This document shows, one piece after another, positions 48,068-58,030 of a DNA stretch of 64,000 nt. The stretch's first letter is position 1, and every line of letters begins with the position of its first letter. The stretch comes from Progne subis subis (Eukaryota > Chordata > Aves > Passeriformes > Hirundinidae). The stretch is from positions 14,424,707 to 14,488,706 of the forward strand of contig JAKJHU010000005.1 of assembly GCA_022316685.1 (NCBI GenBank), in the 5' to 3' direction. The notes beneath the pieces were generated by a model. It worked only from the letters and a program-made list of their open reading frames with translations. It made no database searches and had not been told where the DNA came from. The position numbers and the translations under genes are program-made.

Positions 48068-51000
48068 GTACCGGCCGGAAGGGCCAGGAGGCGCGGCGCG
48101 ACCTTCCCGCCGGGGCGCGGGGCGGGCGGCGGCGGCGCCCCACGCCACCTCGGTCCCCTGCGCCTCCGCCGCTTGGTGCGGGAGAGCGGGGCCGGAGCGG
48201 CCGCAAGCAATGCCTGGCTCAGCAGTCCCGCCCTTCGCTTGACCGTGCCATGCTCGCGTCCCCAAAGAAGCCGTGGGGCCGCCCCGCCGCACGGCAGCGT
48301 TATCCCCCTGGGCAAGCGGTTCCCTCCAGCCGGCGGCGGCTTCCCTAGGAGCTGTGCGCACCCCCGCAGCCTATTGCTTTCCCTGGCTGAGGCTTATTGC
48401 TAGGTACTTTCAAAGTCATTTTCGAGTAAATGTGGTACCGTTTCCGTTCAGGATAACAGGATCTCCATTTGGTCTGCTGGCGACCTTGGAAATGCGGGCC
48501 TCAATGGTGAATATCATGGAGAACCTCACCTGCTGTGTGACATCCAGCACAACGGTGATGTTATGGATATGCAGGTAAAATAGCTGTGTTGATTAGATGT
48601 GCACTTTTTAAGGGCTTGTCACTTAGGAGAAGTGAAAGTAAACTATCAAAATGCTGAGACTGGACAAGGAATTCTTACAAAAAAGGACAAAAACAATCAC
48701 TGTTGCTTTGTGGGTTTGGTTTTTTCCACTCCAACCACCAATAATTTAGGTTACTCTAAGATCAAAATTATCATCTTGGTACTAACATTGACTAATAGCA
48801 TTCTTGTTAATCTCTCTCTAGTTTCTGGATCAAGAGAGAATCGTGGTTGCATCATCAACAGGAACCGTAACTATATTCCGTCATCATCAAAATAACCAGG
48901 TATGTGACATGCACTGGCTTTAAGATGCTGTTCTCTGTAATACAGGTCACTTTGATCTTAGCATTAAAAACACCTGGCTACCAAGATCAATTTCTTTTTA
49001 AAGTCTGTTAAACAAACCTTTGATTTACACATATGAGAGAAGAAAATAGCATTTTGCACACATGCTACATAAACTGGATTCCAGAGCAAGACAGACTAGG
49101 GTATCTCCTTGCCTGTATCCATAACCAAACAGCCCTTCACTGAAAGCATACTTCAGGACATTGGAGTGTTTTGGGGCAGTGGGTATTAATGGACTAGCAC
49201 CTGCTTTATCGTAGTGTTTGCATTCCTGAACTAAATGACTCACATTCAATTCCAACAAAGTGTGAATGAATTCTCATGAGTGTCATGGGAAGGAGGATAT
49301 GTAAACTCCGTAGTCTTTTGCTTTGATTATAAATCACTGGAAATAAATGCATAATTACCTTTTTATATATGTTCACAATGACACAGTAAAGGTGAATGTC
49401 AGTTAATATTTTGGTGCTGGTACCTAAAATAAACAAGTTCCTTGCAATCAAGATCTGAATCTGACTTTTTATTTTCTAAGGGTCTTAATTCTTTTCCCCT
49501 GCCCAGGGGAGATATTGACAACATCAGCCTAGTGAAAGACACTTTACAGTCCATAGTGTTACTTTTAATTGCTATGTCATGTGAAAACGGTGGTTCAGAG
49601 AAGAAATAATTAATGTTTTGTAGAAGGGTTGTGTGCTTAAGAGTTGATGAAAATTTAGATTCATATTTGTATAGGAAGCTCTCATTCCCATGAAATAGTT
49701 TGTCTTTCCTGGCACATGTTTCTGGTTTCTGAGTATTCTGGAGGCTTTGTTCTATCAGGTTCATTATTTGACACCATCATATCATGTCTGGTTACTATTT
49801 AGACGTTATCTGCCAACCACCGATGGGAGAAAGCCCATTATCACGTGGATCAAGACACAGTCTTGGGGTGGAGCAGCCTGTACTGGAGTCGTCTGCAACA
49901 ACCCAGAAATTGTCACTGTTGGAGAAGATGGTAGAATAAATCTCTTCAGAGCTGACCAAAAAGATGCAGTAAGAACTATAGGTATGTGAAATACCTGGTT
50001 TTTAAAATTAGTCTAGTTTGGAGGGGGTTGTTTGGTTTTCAGCTTATAATAACAAAACAAAAAAGTTAGTTCAGTATTGATTTCAGTATTCCAGGTTGAA
50101 CATATTTGTTCCAGATTATTCCTATATCCCTCCAGAATTCAAATACTTGAAGCATATTTCAGATATATTTCTATATTAATCTAAGTAATTGTAAGTTCAT
50201 GGTTTTATAGTAACAGTTGGAGAGGGAAGAGAGAAAATATCTTGGAAGGTGCTCTCAGGTCTTTCAGGATGGCGTTCTGTGGTGTAAGCAATGTGTTTTA
50301 TTGGTTCCCAATTCAGTGACACCTTGACATTTCCCCAGCACTTAGCTGAATCCCTAACATGAAGATAGAACTCTGGTACCTCGTTCAATAGTTGCAAAGG
50401 AATGCCTTTGGTATTTTTGTTTAGTGGATTTAAGAGTGCAGTACAAAGTGCATAGGTTTGTAGTCAGTTAATGCAGGAAAAAAAAATCTTTAAAGTTACA
50501 GACTATGGAAAATTCTGCCATAAGCAGCTGTATTCTGGTCTCTCTTAAGAGAGTTATTTTGTTGCAGTTAAGTAGAGACTAGCATTCCATAGGTTTACCT
50601 GAATGTTTTCCTCATCTCTTGCAGACAATGCAGACAGCAGTACCCTCCATGCAGTGACTTTCCTTCGAACAACTGAGATCTTGACAGTAAATTCAATTGG
50701 ACAGTTAAAAATATGGGACCTCAGACAGCAAAGAAATGAGCCATCTCAAATATTTTCTTTGTAAGACCTCCACTTTTTTACTTATTTACTGAAAAGCATG
50801 TGCTACTTTATATAATCTGGTTCAAATCTTTCCTAATAGCTCCCTAACAATGGATGGTAAGTGACCGATTTTTTTTTTTTTTTTTTTTAAGATTTTAATT
50901 TTGGTATTTAAATAAGCAGACTGTTCAATGGCTGAACCACTGTTGTGACTCAACATTGTGCTTAGCAGGTCTGTTTTATGATTTAACTTTTGAAGGACTA

Positions 51001-54000
51001 TTACACCTGTACCCTTCTCTTTTTTGAGGAAAAAACTTTCAATCCTTAACCCCAAACTCTTTACCTGTTTATATTTGCTTTTCTCCACAGGCCTAATATA
51101 AGTTTTCTGGCATTTGGAATGTATTTGAATAGTAATTTGTGCCTTACAAGGTACTGTGAGAAAACAAAAGGAGCTAGATTTCTATCCTGTTGTCTGTGTA
51201 ATAATTCCCATTGCTGTTCATAGACTGATTTTGTTAGTGCCCAGTCTCCCTTTTTAACTCTTAATATATCCTAAAACTATAATTATATCCTGAATCAGAT
51301 GATGATGATGATAGGTATATGTAGAGTGTTATTTGCCTGCAAGGCTTCTCACTCCTGTTAAGCTGTCAGATGCTGTGTAGATGTCCGATGTGTACCTATA
51401 GGGCACAGCACCCGATTGTAGCTTCATGTTATTGCCATACCTCTGGTTTCCAGTAGATGTCATGTGCCTTCAGCCCAGGGTGGTCAGATGTTGTGGGAAT
51501 TGAAGGTGCTGTTGATACTGGTACCTCACTTGTCAATGTTCCTGATGCTGAATTAGGGATTAAGAAGGAGAAAATAGAAGCTAAGTAAAAAATTCGCATT
51601 TGGGTTATTTGGTTGTTTCGTTTTTTTGTCTTTGCAGGGCAGGTGAGAGAGTTCCACTGCACTGTGTGGACAGGCACCCCAATCAGCAGCATATTGTGGC
51701 CACAGGGGGCCAGGATGGAATGCTGAGTATATGGGACATCAGGCAGGGTACTATGCCAGTGTCTCTGCTAAATGCTCATGAAGCAGAAAGTAAGTATCTG
51801 AAATGGAGGGGGGAGAAGAAGGTGGCATTTTAGAGAATGATTCCTGTAAAAATAAGTTGTTGTAACTGTGGTAGCAAACAATCACATACTTGCTACTTCA
51901 TTGAATCATAGTATGGTTTGGGTTAGAAGAGACCTTAAAGCTCATTTACTTCCAACCTCCCCTGCCAGAGGTAGAGGCACCTTCCACTCGACCAGGTTGC
52001 TCAGAGGCCAATCCAGCCTGGCCTTGAACATTTCAAGGATGAGGCATTCACAGCTTCTCTGGGAAACCTGTTCCAGTACCTCACCACCTTCACAGTAAAG
52101 AATTTCTTCCTAATAAGATGATCTAGACCTACTCTGTTGGTTTTAAGCCATTCCCTTTTGTCCTATCACTATATGCCCTTGTAAGAAATCCCTCACATGT
52201 CCTTCATGTGTTTTAGCATAGCTTCTAGGAGGATTTGTTCCCTGTTTTTCCTGGGACCAGAGCTGAGGCTGACAGGTTGTTAGTTCTCAGGGTCATCCTT
52301 TCTACTCTTTTTAAACATGGGTTTGTGCCCATCTTTCCTTTTTTCCAGTCCCCTAGTACTTCATCTGACTGCTGTAGCCTTTCAGATATGGAGAGTGGGT
52401 TGGCAACTACATCGTCCAATTCCTTCAGGACTCCAGGATGCATTTCATAGATTTACGTACATTCAGGTTCCTTTGGTGATAATGAACCTGAGCTTCTCTT
52501 ACACTGGGAAGGACTTTGCTCCCCCAGACCCTGTCTTGCAGCCCACCCACTTGAGAGGTATGGGAACAGGGGTTGTCATCGAAGACTGAGGCAAGAAAGT
52601 TGAGTAGCTCAAGCTTGTCCTTGTCTAGTGTTACCTGTTTTCTAGCATTGATTACTGGGGGGTGTACACCTTGGACCTTCCTTTTCTGGGTGACATACCT
52701 GTAGAAGCCCTTCCTGTTCTTTTCATCCCTTGCCAGATTCAGGTTCAGCTCCTTCTTGGCCTTTCACACTCTGTATCCCCAACCTTCATCTCTATACTCT
52801 TCCCAGGATACCTCCTACTACTCCATGTGTTTTCATCCTATTGGCTTCCTTCTCTGTATAGGAGACCATTCTTATCCAAAAGTGAACTCTCTCTAAACTA
52901 AAAGTAGACTCAGTAAGCAATTCTTTAATGAGCTGTTAGATGGATTTCATCAGAATGGCTGCTGTTTCTAGCAGGGCAGGTGTATAAATAGTCATGGAAG
53001 TTGGTGCAGTGTTAGGCAGTTAGAGTAAAGCAGAATGCAGATACTAACAAACTTGAAAATTTGTGGAAGAAGGGGAGATTCAGCATTCATTTGGTGTCTC
53101 CAGAGTGCTGAAACAGCTCACTTTCCTGGTAACTAAGTGAACAAGACAGCAATTAATTTTATGCTGAAAAATTTGTGATTTGATGCTACAGTTAAATTAA
53201 AGAAGTAAGAATATTGCTTGATAATTAAGTTTTACTGACTTAAATGTCTCCTGCAGTTGTGATATTTAGACACAAAATAATGTGTGTCCTGGGAAGGAAT
53301 GCATGCTATGTGCAGATTTAAACTTCATAGCAGGGAAGATGACATGATACTATGCAGAATGCCTGAATTCAGATAAGACTTTAATAATTTTCACAGTACT
53401 GAAAATGCAACAAAATAGGATACTTTTTTTTTTTTTTCTTTTTTTCTTTCCACCTGCCAGCAGAGGGAAAATTGTAGTGTGTAACTTAGGATGGAGCTTT
53501 GGGTTTCCTACCCACAGACGATCAAAAATGAAAGGTTTTGATGGAGGCATGGGTTCTTGTAAATGTCATACTATCCAAATGCATTGATTGAAGTACTTGA
53601 GATTTGTTCTGAAGTGGTTTTGTTTGATACTTCCAGTGTGGGAAGTTCACTTCCACCCCTCCGACCCTGATCATTTATTTACGTGTTCTGAAGATGGATC
53701 TCTTTGGCACTGGGATACTTCCACAAACGTATCTGAAAAACCATCTTTTCTTCATCAAGGTAAGGATGTTTGAAGTCCATCTGCACTGAATTTGTCAGTT
53801 GGTAACAACATTAGTCAGTGTTCTCACATGACCCAATTAGTAACAGAGTCCTAATAGAGAAAATTAAAAGCAGGTTTCTTTTCTTAGAAGGCAAGTCCTG
53901 ATAGGCACTTGAGGAAAGCTACTTATACGGCAAACAGTTGTGCAGGGTTTTTCATGGTCTGGTTTGGGTTTTTTAATCTGCCACCCTCTGACCAATGTGT

Positions 54001-55222
54001 GAAGGGGCACATCCATTATTTCAAAGGTAGACTCTTTTCACTTAAAAATCATCTGTATGCAGAAAAGAAAGAGGGGCAGCCTGACTAACATTATTGAGTC
54101 TCTGAGGGAGTTAAACTAAGTTAGAATACAAAAATAATTGACAAGTTAATGAGATTGTAGAATTATGAATTTACAATTCAGGGTAATAATTGGAACTTCC
54201 AATAAATGAAACTGGATCCTTTTGCATAGTGGCAGGATTTTAAAGTTATGATACTGACTTTTAATAGAAGTATTTATTTTCACATTCTAATTACAAAGAC
54301 TGCTAAGTGCTTGCCACTTTAGACTGTAAATAGTGGGGAAGCTTTCAGATGTTGCCTGCTGCCTTTGGCCTCAAAGTTGTCATTCAGAGTTAAGTTTTAT
54401 CTATGGAAATTATAGGATAACTGATTCAAGTTGGACTCTGCGTGTTTTCAAGTATATGAAGTATCAATCCTTTAGCATGATTTGACACCTGCTAATCTTT
54501 TGCTGAATGACAATGCTAATCTTATGCTTCAATTTGAATCTAAAATGTTATGTGGAAAAAATTCAATCATATATCACTTGCTGCAGAGTAAGTAGGGGGG
54601 GAAGAGCAGTAGGGAATAAGTGTTATTGAAGCAAAGCTGAAAAACCTAAATAGAGCAAGACACTGTATATACAGACGTGTGTTCTTGTATCCTTGCTTTA
54701 GTATCTGGATAGAGAAACTTGCAGTCTGTTCAGTGAGATGAGTTAATAGCTGTTGTGATGTATTTGTCTTAACTGAGGATAGAACTGGTAGAAAATCTTT
54801 CTAATTATTTCAAGTACTTGATTTCTTAAGCTATTTTTTCCTTAATTTACCAAAGAAATGACATCTCAACTAATCTGAAAACTGACTTAAAAGTAAAATA
54901 ATATTTCTGTTATGTCTGACCCATATCTACTGTGTTTCTCCAAATTTTGATAATATATAAACTAAATTGAAACTTCTTTCCTTGTCTTCCCTCTTTCCTT
55001 CTTTCAGGAGGAAGAAGCACTGCCTATCTTTCCCACAGTACCATTAACCAGTCTGTAGTAAGTGCCTGGCTAAGCAATGATCCGACCAAAGACCGCATGG
55101 AAATCACCAACCTGATTCCAAATCAGACTTTGTCTGTGAATAGTTTAGATGTTCTAGGACCATGCCTGGTATATGGTACTGACGCAGAGGCTATTTATGT
55201 GAACAGACAGCTTTTTGCATGA
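47948..55222 (+). CDS. NUP43: NUP43, nucleoporin 43 (WD40 protein of the nuclear pore Y-complex)
   Basis: Structural subunit of the Nup107-160 (Y) complex, which scaffolds the nuclear pore and acts at kinetochores in mitosis. Eight coding exons with GT/AG sites: 47948-48067, 48452-48574, 48822-48899, 49803-49981, 50625-50760, 51638-51789, 53637-53759, 55008-55222. They encode about 374 residues, against 380 in human. It is essentially all WD40 propeller: blades end in ISIWSAG, VTIFRHH, INLFRAD, LKIWDLR, LSIWDIR and SLWHWDT. The N-terminus MEDVSAKFVSQKISRTRWRP and C-terminus AEAIYVNRQLFA match the family. One anomaly: exon 4 begins in one frame (TLSANHRWEKAHYHVDQDT) and continues in another (SWGGAACTGVVCNNPEI), so the frame is broken near 49860-49870 and, as written, stops shortly after. 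Identity is certain; integrity of this copy is not. Confidence 0.96.
48068..48451 (+). other. NUP43 intron 1
   Basis: A 384-base intron; its 5' 300 bases are still CpG island. No other feature seen. Confidence 0.9.
48452..48574 (+). CDS. NUP43: NUP43 exon 2
   Basis: Forty-one codons between acceptor 'ttccgttcag' and donor GTAAAA. Encodes DNRISIWSAGDLGNAGLNGE then LLCDIQHNGDVMDMQ, with phase 0 at both ends. Confidence 0.96.
48822..48899 (+). CDS. NUP43: NUP43 exon 3
   Basis: Twenty-six codons between acceptor 'tctctctag' and donor GTATGT. Encodes FLDQERIVVASSTGTVTIFR then HHQNNQ. Phase 0 at both ends. Confidence 0.96.
48900..49802 (+). other. NUP43 intron 3
   Basis: A 903-base intron with no recognisable element. 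Confidence 0.9.
49803..49981 (+). CDS. NUP43: NUP43 exon 4, with broken reading frame
   Basis: The exon begins after 'actatttag' and ends before GTATGT. From 49803 the codons read TLSANHRWEKAHYHVDQDT, matching human TLSVNQQWTTAHYH. From 49861 the matching frame is one base later: SWGGAACTGVVCNNPEIVTV, then GEDGRINLFRADQKDAVRTI. The exon is 179 bases, whereas phase 0 in and phase 1 out needs 178 or 181, so it carries one extra or two missing bases. In the entry frame a TAG follows at about 49932. The break lies near a GGGG run (49865-49868). A sequencing or assembly indel and a real mutation are both possible. Confidence 0.92.
49982..50624 (+). other. NUP43 intron 4
   Basis: A 643-base intron with no recognisable element. 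Confidence 0.9.
50625..50760 (+). CDS. NUP43: NUP43 exon 5
   Basis: 136 bases between acceptor 'tctcttgcag' and donor GTAAGA. Encodes the end of an aspartate codon then NADSSTLHAVTFLRTTEILT and VNSIGQLKIWDLRQQRNEPS, a complete WD40 repeat with the terminal IWD. Confidence 0.96.
50761..51637 (+). other. NUP43 intron 5
   Basis: An 877-base intron. It holds a T-run (50871-50888) and a short GAT repeat near 51299-51313. Confidence 0.9.
51638..51789 (+). CDS. NUP43: NUP43 exon 6
   Basis: 152 bases between acceptor 'gtctttgcag' and donor GTAAGT. Encodes GERVPLHCVDRHPNQQHIVA then TGGQDGMLSIWDIRQGTMPV and SLLNAHEAE, one of the most conserved stretches of the protein. Confidence 0.97.
51790..53636 (+). 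other. NUP43 intron 6
   Basis: A 1.85-kb intron, about half of which is an antisense CR1 element (51903-52862). A T-rich run lies at 53425-53450. Confidence 0.9.
51903..52862 (-). mobile_element. CR1-type LINE, about 960 bp, antisense in NUP43 intron 6
   Basis: The plus strand shows the reverse complement of an avian CR1 3' region: 'gaatcatagtatggtttggg', 'accaggttgctcagaggcc', 'aatccagcctggccttgaac', 'cagtaaagaatttcttccta' and 'ttgtcctatcactatatgcc'. Near 52195 it jumps to 'ttttagcatagcttctagga' and continues through 'ccagtcccctagtacttc' and 'gaagactgaggcaagaaagt' to 'cctgtagaagcccttcctgt'. The jump marks an internal deletion of sequence normally present between these parts. Its broken frames are not host genes. 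Confidence 0.9.
53637..53759 (+). CDS. NUP43: NUP43 exon 7
   Basis: 123 bases between acceptor 'tacttccag' and donor GTAAGG. Encodes WEVHFHPSDPDHLFTCSEDG then SLWHWDTSTNVSEKPSFLHQ, a WD40 blade. Confidence 0.97.
53760..55007 (+). other. NUP43 intron 7
   Basis: A 1.25-kb AT-rich intron ending in a strong polypyrimidine tract. No element recognised. Confidence 0.9.
55008..55222 (+). CDS. NUP43: NUP43 exon 8 (C-terminus)
   Basis: Follows 'ttccttctttcag'. Encodes GRSTAYLSHSTINQSVVSAW then LSNDPTKDRMEITNLIPNQT, and ends GTDAEAIYVNRQLFA with TGA at 55220-55222. Confidence 0.97.
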
Positions 55223-56080
55223 AGTGACTGTGGTATTCCTTTGAAGTATGGAGCAGCTTGAACTACTGGGAAATGTCAGGTTCATTCTCAATGCTACTCG
55301 TTAGTCTGTTATTGGCGTGTGTGGGAACGGCCTCAGATTGGTCGTGGTGCTGTGGAAGAAGTGAGGTACTTCACATTCTCACAGCTTGATGCTCCAGGAT
55401 GGGTAACTGAGCAAGCTTACATGCCATTTCTTCCCTTCTGCCTGCTTGGTTTTGACAAGCAGGAAGGTAGTCACCAAGGGCAAAATCTTTGCTGTAAAGT
55501 GACGTCCATAATACACATGCACATAAAAACAGAAGAAAAGGTAAACCCTGGATTTTTATTTTTCCCTGTAAAGGTATTTTTCAAGTATTATTTCTAAAGC
55601 AAAGCTGTGGGCTTCATGGAAATTTTTATGCCACCTGAAAGAGATGGGGTTTTTTTTAAGATGAGTTTTTTATATATATATATATATAGGAGAACATAAC
55701 TTTTAGTTCATGAGAGTTGGAAGGAAAACTGCTAAAGCTATGAAATGTGAAAGGTTCTATAGGAATCTAAGCATTCTAGCAACATTATTTTGAATTATTT
55801 ACAGCTTTGTCATGGATGCTGCATGTTAAAACTTGATAATGCACCAGTAAATCTCCCAAGAGAAAAGTGGGATTTATAATTAAGAAGTCCTAATTGACAG
55901 ATGTGTTGGCTGTGTTTTCAGGTTTAAGAATAAGACTTTCTAAACTTGAGACACAGTCTGTCAAAAATTCACATCTGGTGTATTGAAATCTTACCTGCTA
56001 ATTTTGATTATTAGCGTTGTACCTGCTTTTTGTTACAAAGAACCCTTTCTCTTTTTAATAAAAAGTTTTGCACAAGGAGT
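55223..56080 (+). other. NUP43 3'UTR
   Basis: Roughly 860 bases from the stop codon to just past the AATAAA at 56057. It contains a (TA)n run at about 55670-55687. The frame at 55319-55597 inside it has no protein similarity that I recognise. Confidence 0.7.
56057..56062 (+). terminator. NUP43 poly(A) signal
   Basis: AATAAA in 'ttttaataaaaagttttg'. It is the only canonical hexamer found on the plus strand between the NUP43 stop and the LATS1 island, so it is the best candidate for the transcript end. Confidence 0.7.
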
Positions 56081-56549
56081 AGCTGTCTGACTTACTAAAA
56101 TAATTTGAATAGATGTGTTTGCAGGGACTTACTTGAATTGAGCCTGAGTATTGAAATCTGAAGGATGCAGAGAAACCTCTGTATTTGGGCAAGAACAGGT
56201 TAGTTATGAGGTGTACATGGCATTTCCAGCACAACCTCTCAAGAGGGGCTTGGGTCTGCTTGGCAGGAACACCTTACCTGATGCACATTCCGTGTGTATC
56301 TGGCTGCCGGAGCTGGATGAGGCTCTGGGGACAGGGCGGTCCTCCCTTTGCAGGGCAAGGTACTGAGTTGCCAGTGAGCTCCTTAGAGCAGCTTAAAATT
56401 TGCTTTGAGATTTATTTGAAACGCAAACGATGGAAGTGAAATGGATCACTCCGAGTGCTAACCGCTGGGTTTTCCTTTCTCTTGGTCTGTACCGAGTCCA
56501 TCGTTAGGGCATCGGCTGAAACACGAAGCTCGGCGGAGCTTTCTCCCCC

Positions 56550-57300
56550 TCACGGAAAGAAAACGGGAGTTTGTCGGTGGTGCTCGGCGCTGTCCCGGGC
56601 GGGGCCCGCCAGCGCGGGGGCTGCGCTGTGCGTGCTGCTGCCCGGCACGGGCGCGCAGGGGTTACAGGGCGCTGCCGCTGCCCGCCGGGGCGGGCGGGAG
56701 CCGCCGCAGTTCCATCCGGGAGCGGCAGGAGCCGCGCGAGGCAGGCCGGGATCTGCCCATATCCGGGCGGCTCCGCGGCGGGGACACTGACAAAATGGCG
56801 GCGCCGAACTGAGCGGCCCCAGGCGGCGGCGGGCGCTGGCGGAGGCACCGAGCGGGCGCTGCCGGCATCGCCGAAGGGCGGAAGGAAGGAAAGGGTCGCG
56901 GCCGGTCGGCGCCGCGCGGGCGGGGCCGAGCTCCGAGCGCCCGGGGCGCCGCCGCCGCCGCCTCCTCCTCGCCGCAGGTAGAGTCCGCCGTGCGCGGCGC
57001 CGGAGGGGGGGTCGGGGCGGTAACGGGCCCGCTCCGGCTCGGCCCGGCGCCCCGGGCCCTCTTTGGGACGCTGCCGTGGTAGGAGCGACCTCGGGGCACG
57101 GCCTGGGGCCGGCGGGGCGACAGAAGCGCAGGTGTCCCAGCGGGGCACGTTCGGGATACTTCTCCCGGCGGTGAAACCCTCCCGGCCTGCGTGGTCCTTG
57201 GGAGGCCGGGTCCTGCTGTCCTGCCCGCCTGAGCCAGCGCAGCCGGGCTTTGGTGCTCAGAGGCTGCCCTGATCTTGTTAGCCGTGAAGATCGCTCCGAG
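56550..57300 (+). promoter_or_regulatory. LATS1 CpG-island promoter and non-coding first exon
   Basis: A CG-rich island starting about 500 bases past the NUP43 poly(A) signal. It includes 'caaaatggcggc' (56791-56802), a YY1-type element that in many promoters sits at or just after the transcription start. A good donor CAG|GTAGAG lies at 56977/56978. I infer a non-coding exon from about 56790 to 56977 that splices to the acceptor at 60872. The exact start cannot be fixed from sequence. A five-codon ATG frame (56795-56812) begins in the YY1-type element. Confidence 0.6.
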
Positions 57301-57718
57301 GTGCGCCTGAAGTAGCTCCTGCTGCTCCCGGGAATACGTGTACGTAGAAGAGCTGTATCCGGCTGAGGGAGATAGCAGAGCGTAGGAATGGAAACAAACC
57401 GAGCGAATGCACAATGTTCTTAGCGTTCAGCTGGCCTCTGGTTCTTTCCAGCTCTGGCTTCTCTGACCGTATGTAGTTGTGCTTATGTGCTGATTTCGGG
57501 GTCCGGTTTTCTCCTCATCCTATGAAAACTATTAGCATCGGATATGCGTGCTTTGGGAAGTTGATGTTGCAGCTCAAGGACTTGTTACCTGAAAGAAGAG
57601 CTTCCTACAGTTGGTCTGACCCAAGTCGCTACAAACTTACTTTTATGAGTTGCAAAGTCTCTGTTACTTTCTTTATTCATAGCAGTGAAGCATTGTGATT
57701 ATGTATAAAATAAGCTGT

Positions 57719-57762
57719 AGGTGCATGAGGGTACCTAAGTAGGTACATGAGGTACCTAAGTA
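57719..57762. repeat. Imperfect 21-22 bp tandem duplication
   Basis: Two adjacent copies of a unit reading roughly 'aggtacatgaggtacctaag', differing at one substitution and one base of length. Confidence 0.7.
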
Positions 57763-57909
57763 CATTAATATGTGTTGTTGAGTACTCAGTTGGAAATTCA
57801 AACATTGAAAGTATTTTTATAAGGAATATTAAAGTTAGATTATAAAGCTGTGTATTTTTTTTTCCCCCTCAGAAAATCACGGGAATCATTGACAGTTGCG
57901 TGTTGCTGT

Positions 57910-58030
57910 TTAGAGCATCACAGACTGGTTTGGGTTGGAAGGGACCTTAGAGATCATCTGCTTCCAACCCCTGCCTCTGGACCAGGTTGCTCCCAGCCTC
58001 ATCTGGCCTGGCCTTGAACACTTCTGAGTT
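57910..58030 (-). mobile_element. CR1-type LINE 3' fragment, antisense
   Basis: The plus strand reads 'agagcatcacagactggttt', then 'gggttggaagggaccttaga', 'gaccaggttgctcccag' and 'tggcctggccttgaacactt', the reverse of the CR1 3' end, in LATS1 intron 1. Among the best-preserved CR1 matches in the window, but only about 120 bases long. Confidence 0.85.

Larger units (their letters stand above)
47540..48370 (+). promoter_or_regulatory. NUP43 CpG-island promoter
   Basis: A CG-dense island covering exon 1. A CCAAT box (47892-47896, in gccaatcaga) and two GC boxes (GGGGCGGGC-type, near 47911-47921 and 47932-47941) lie within 56 bases of the ATG. No TATA box. Because CCAAT boxes normally sit 60-100 bases before initiation, the 5' leader must be very short, or the main start lies upstream and these elements are transcribed. 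A (CCCGT)n tract at 47726-47750 is G-quadruplex-prone on the minus strand. Confidence 0.75.

Noticed and set aside
47551..48403. 265-, 183- and 151-codon frames over the NUP43 island
   Set aside because: Only the first 40 codons from 47948 belong to a real exon. The rest are read-through into intron 1, or shadow frames.
56504..57414. Frames of 136-250 codons over the LATS1 island
   Set aside because: Overlapping frames on both strands with low-complexity composition; the region is better explained as a promoter and non-coding first exon.
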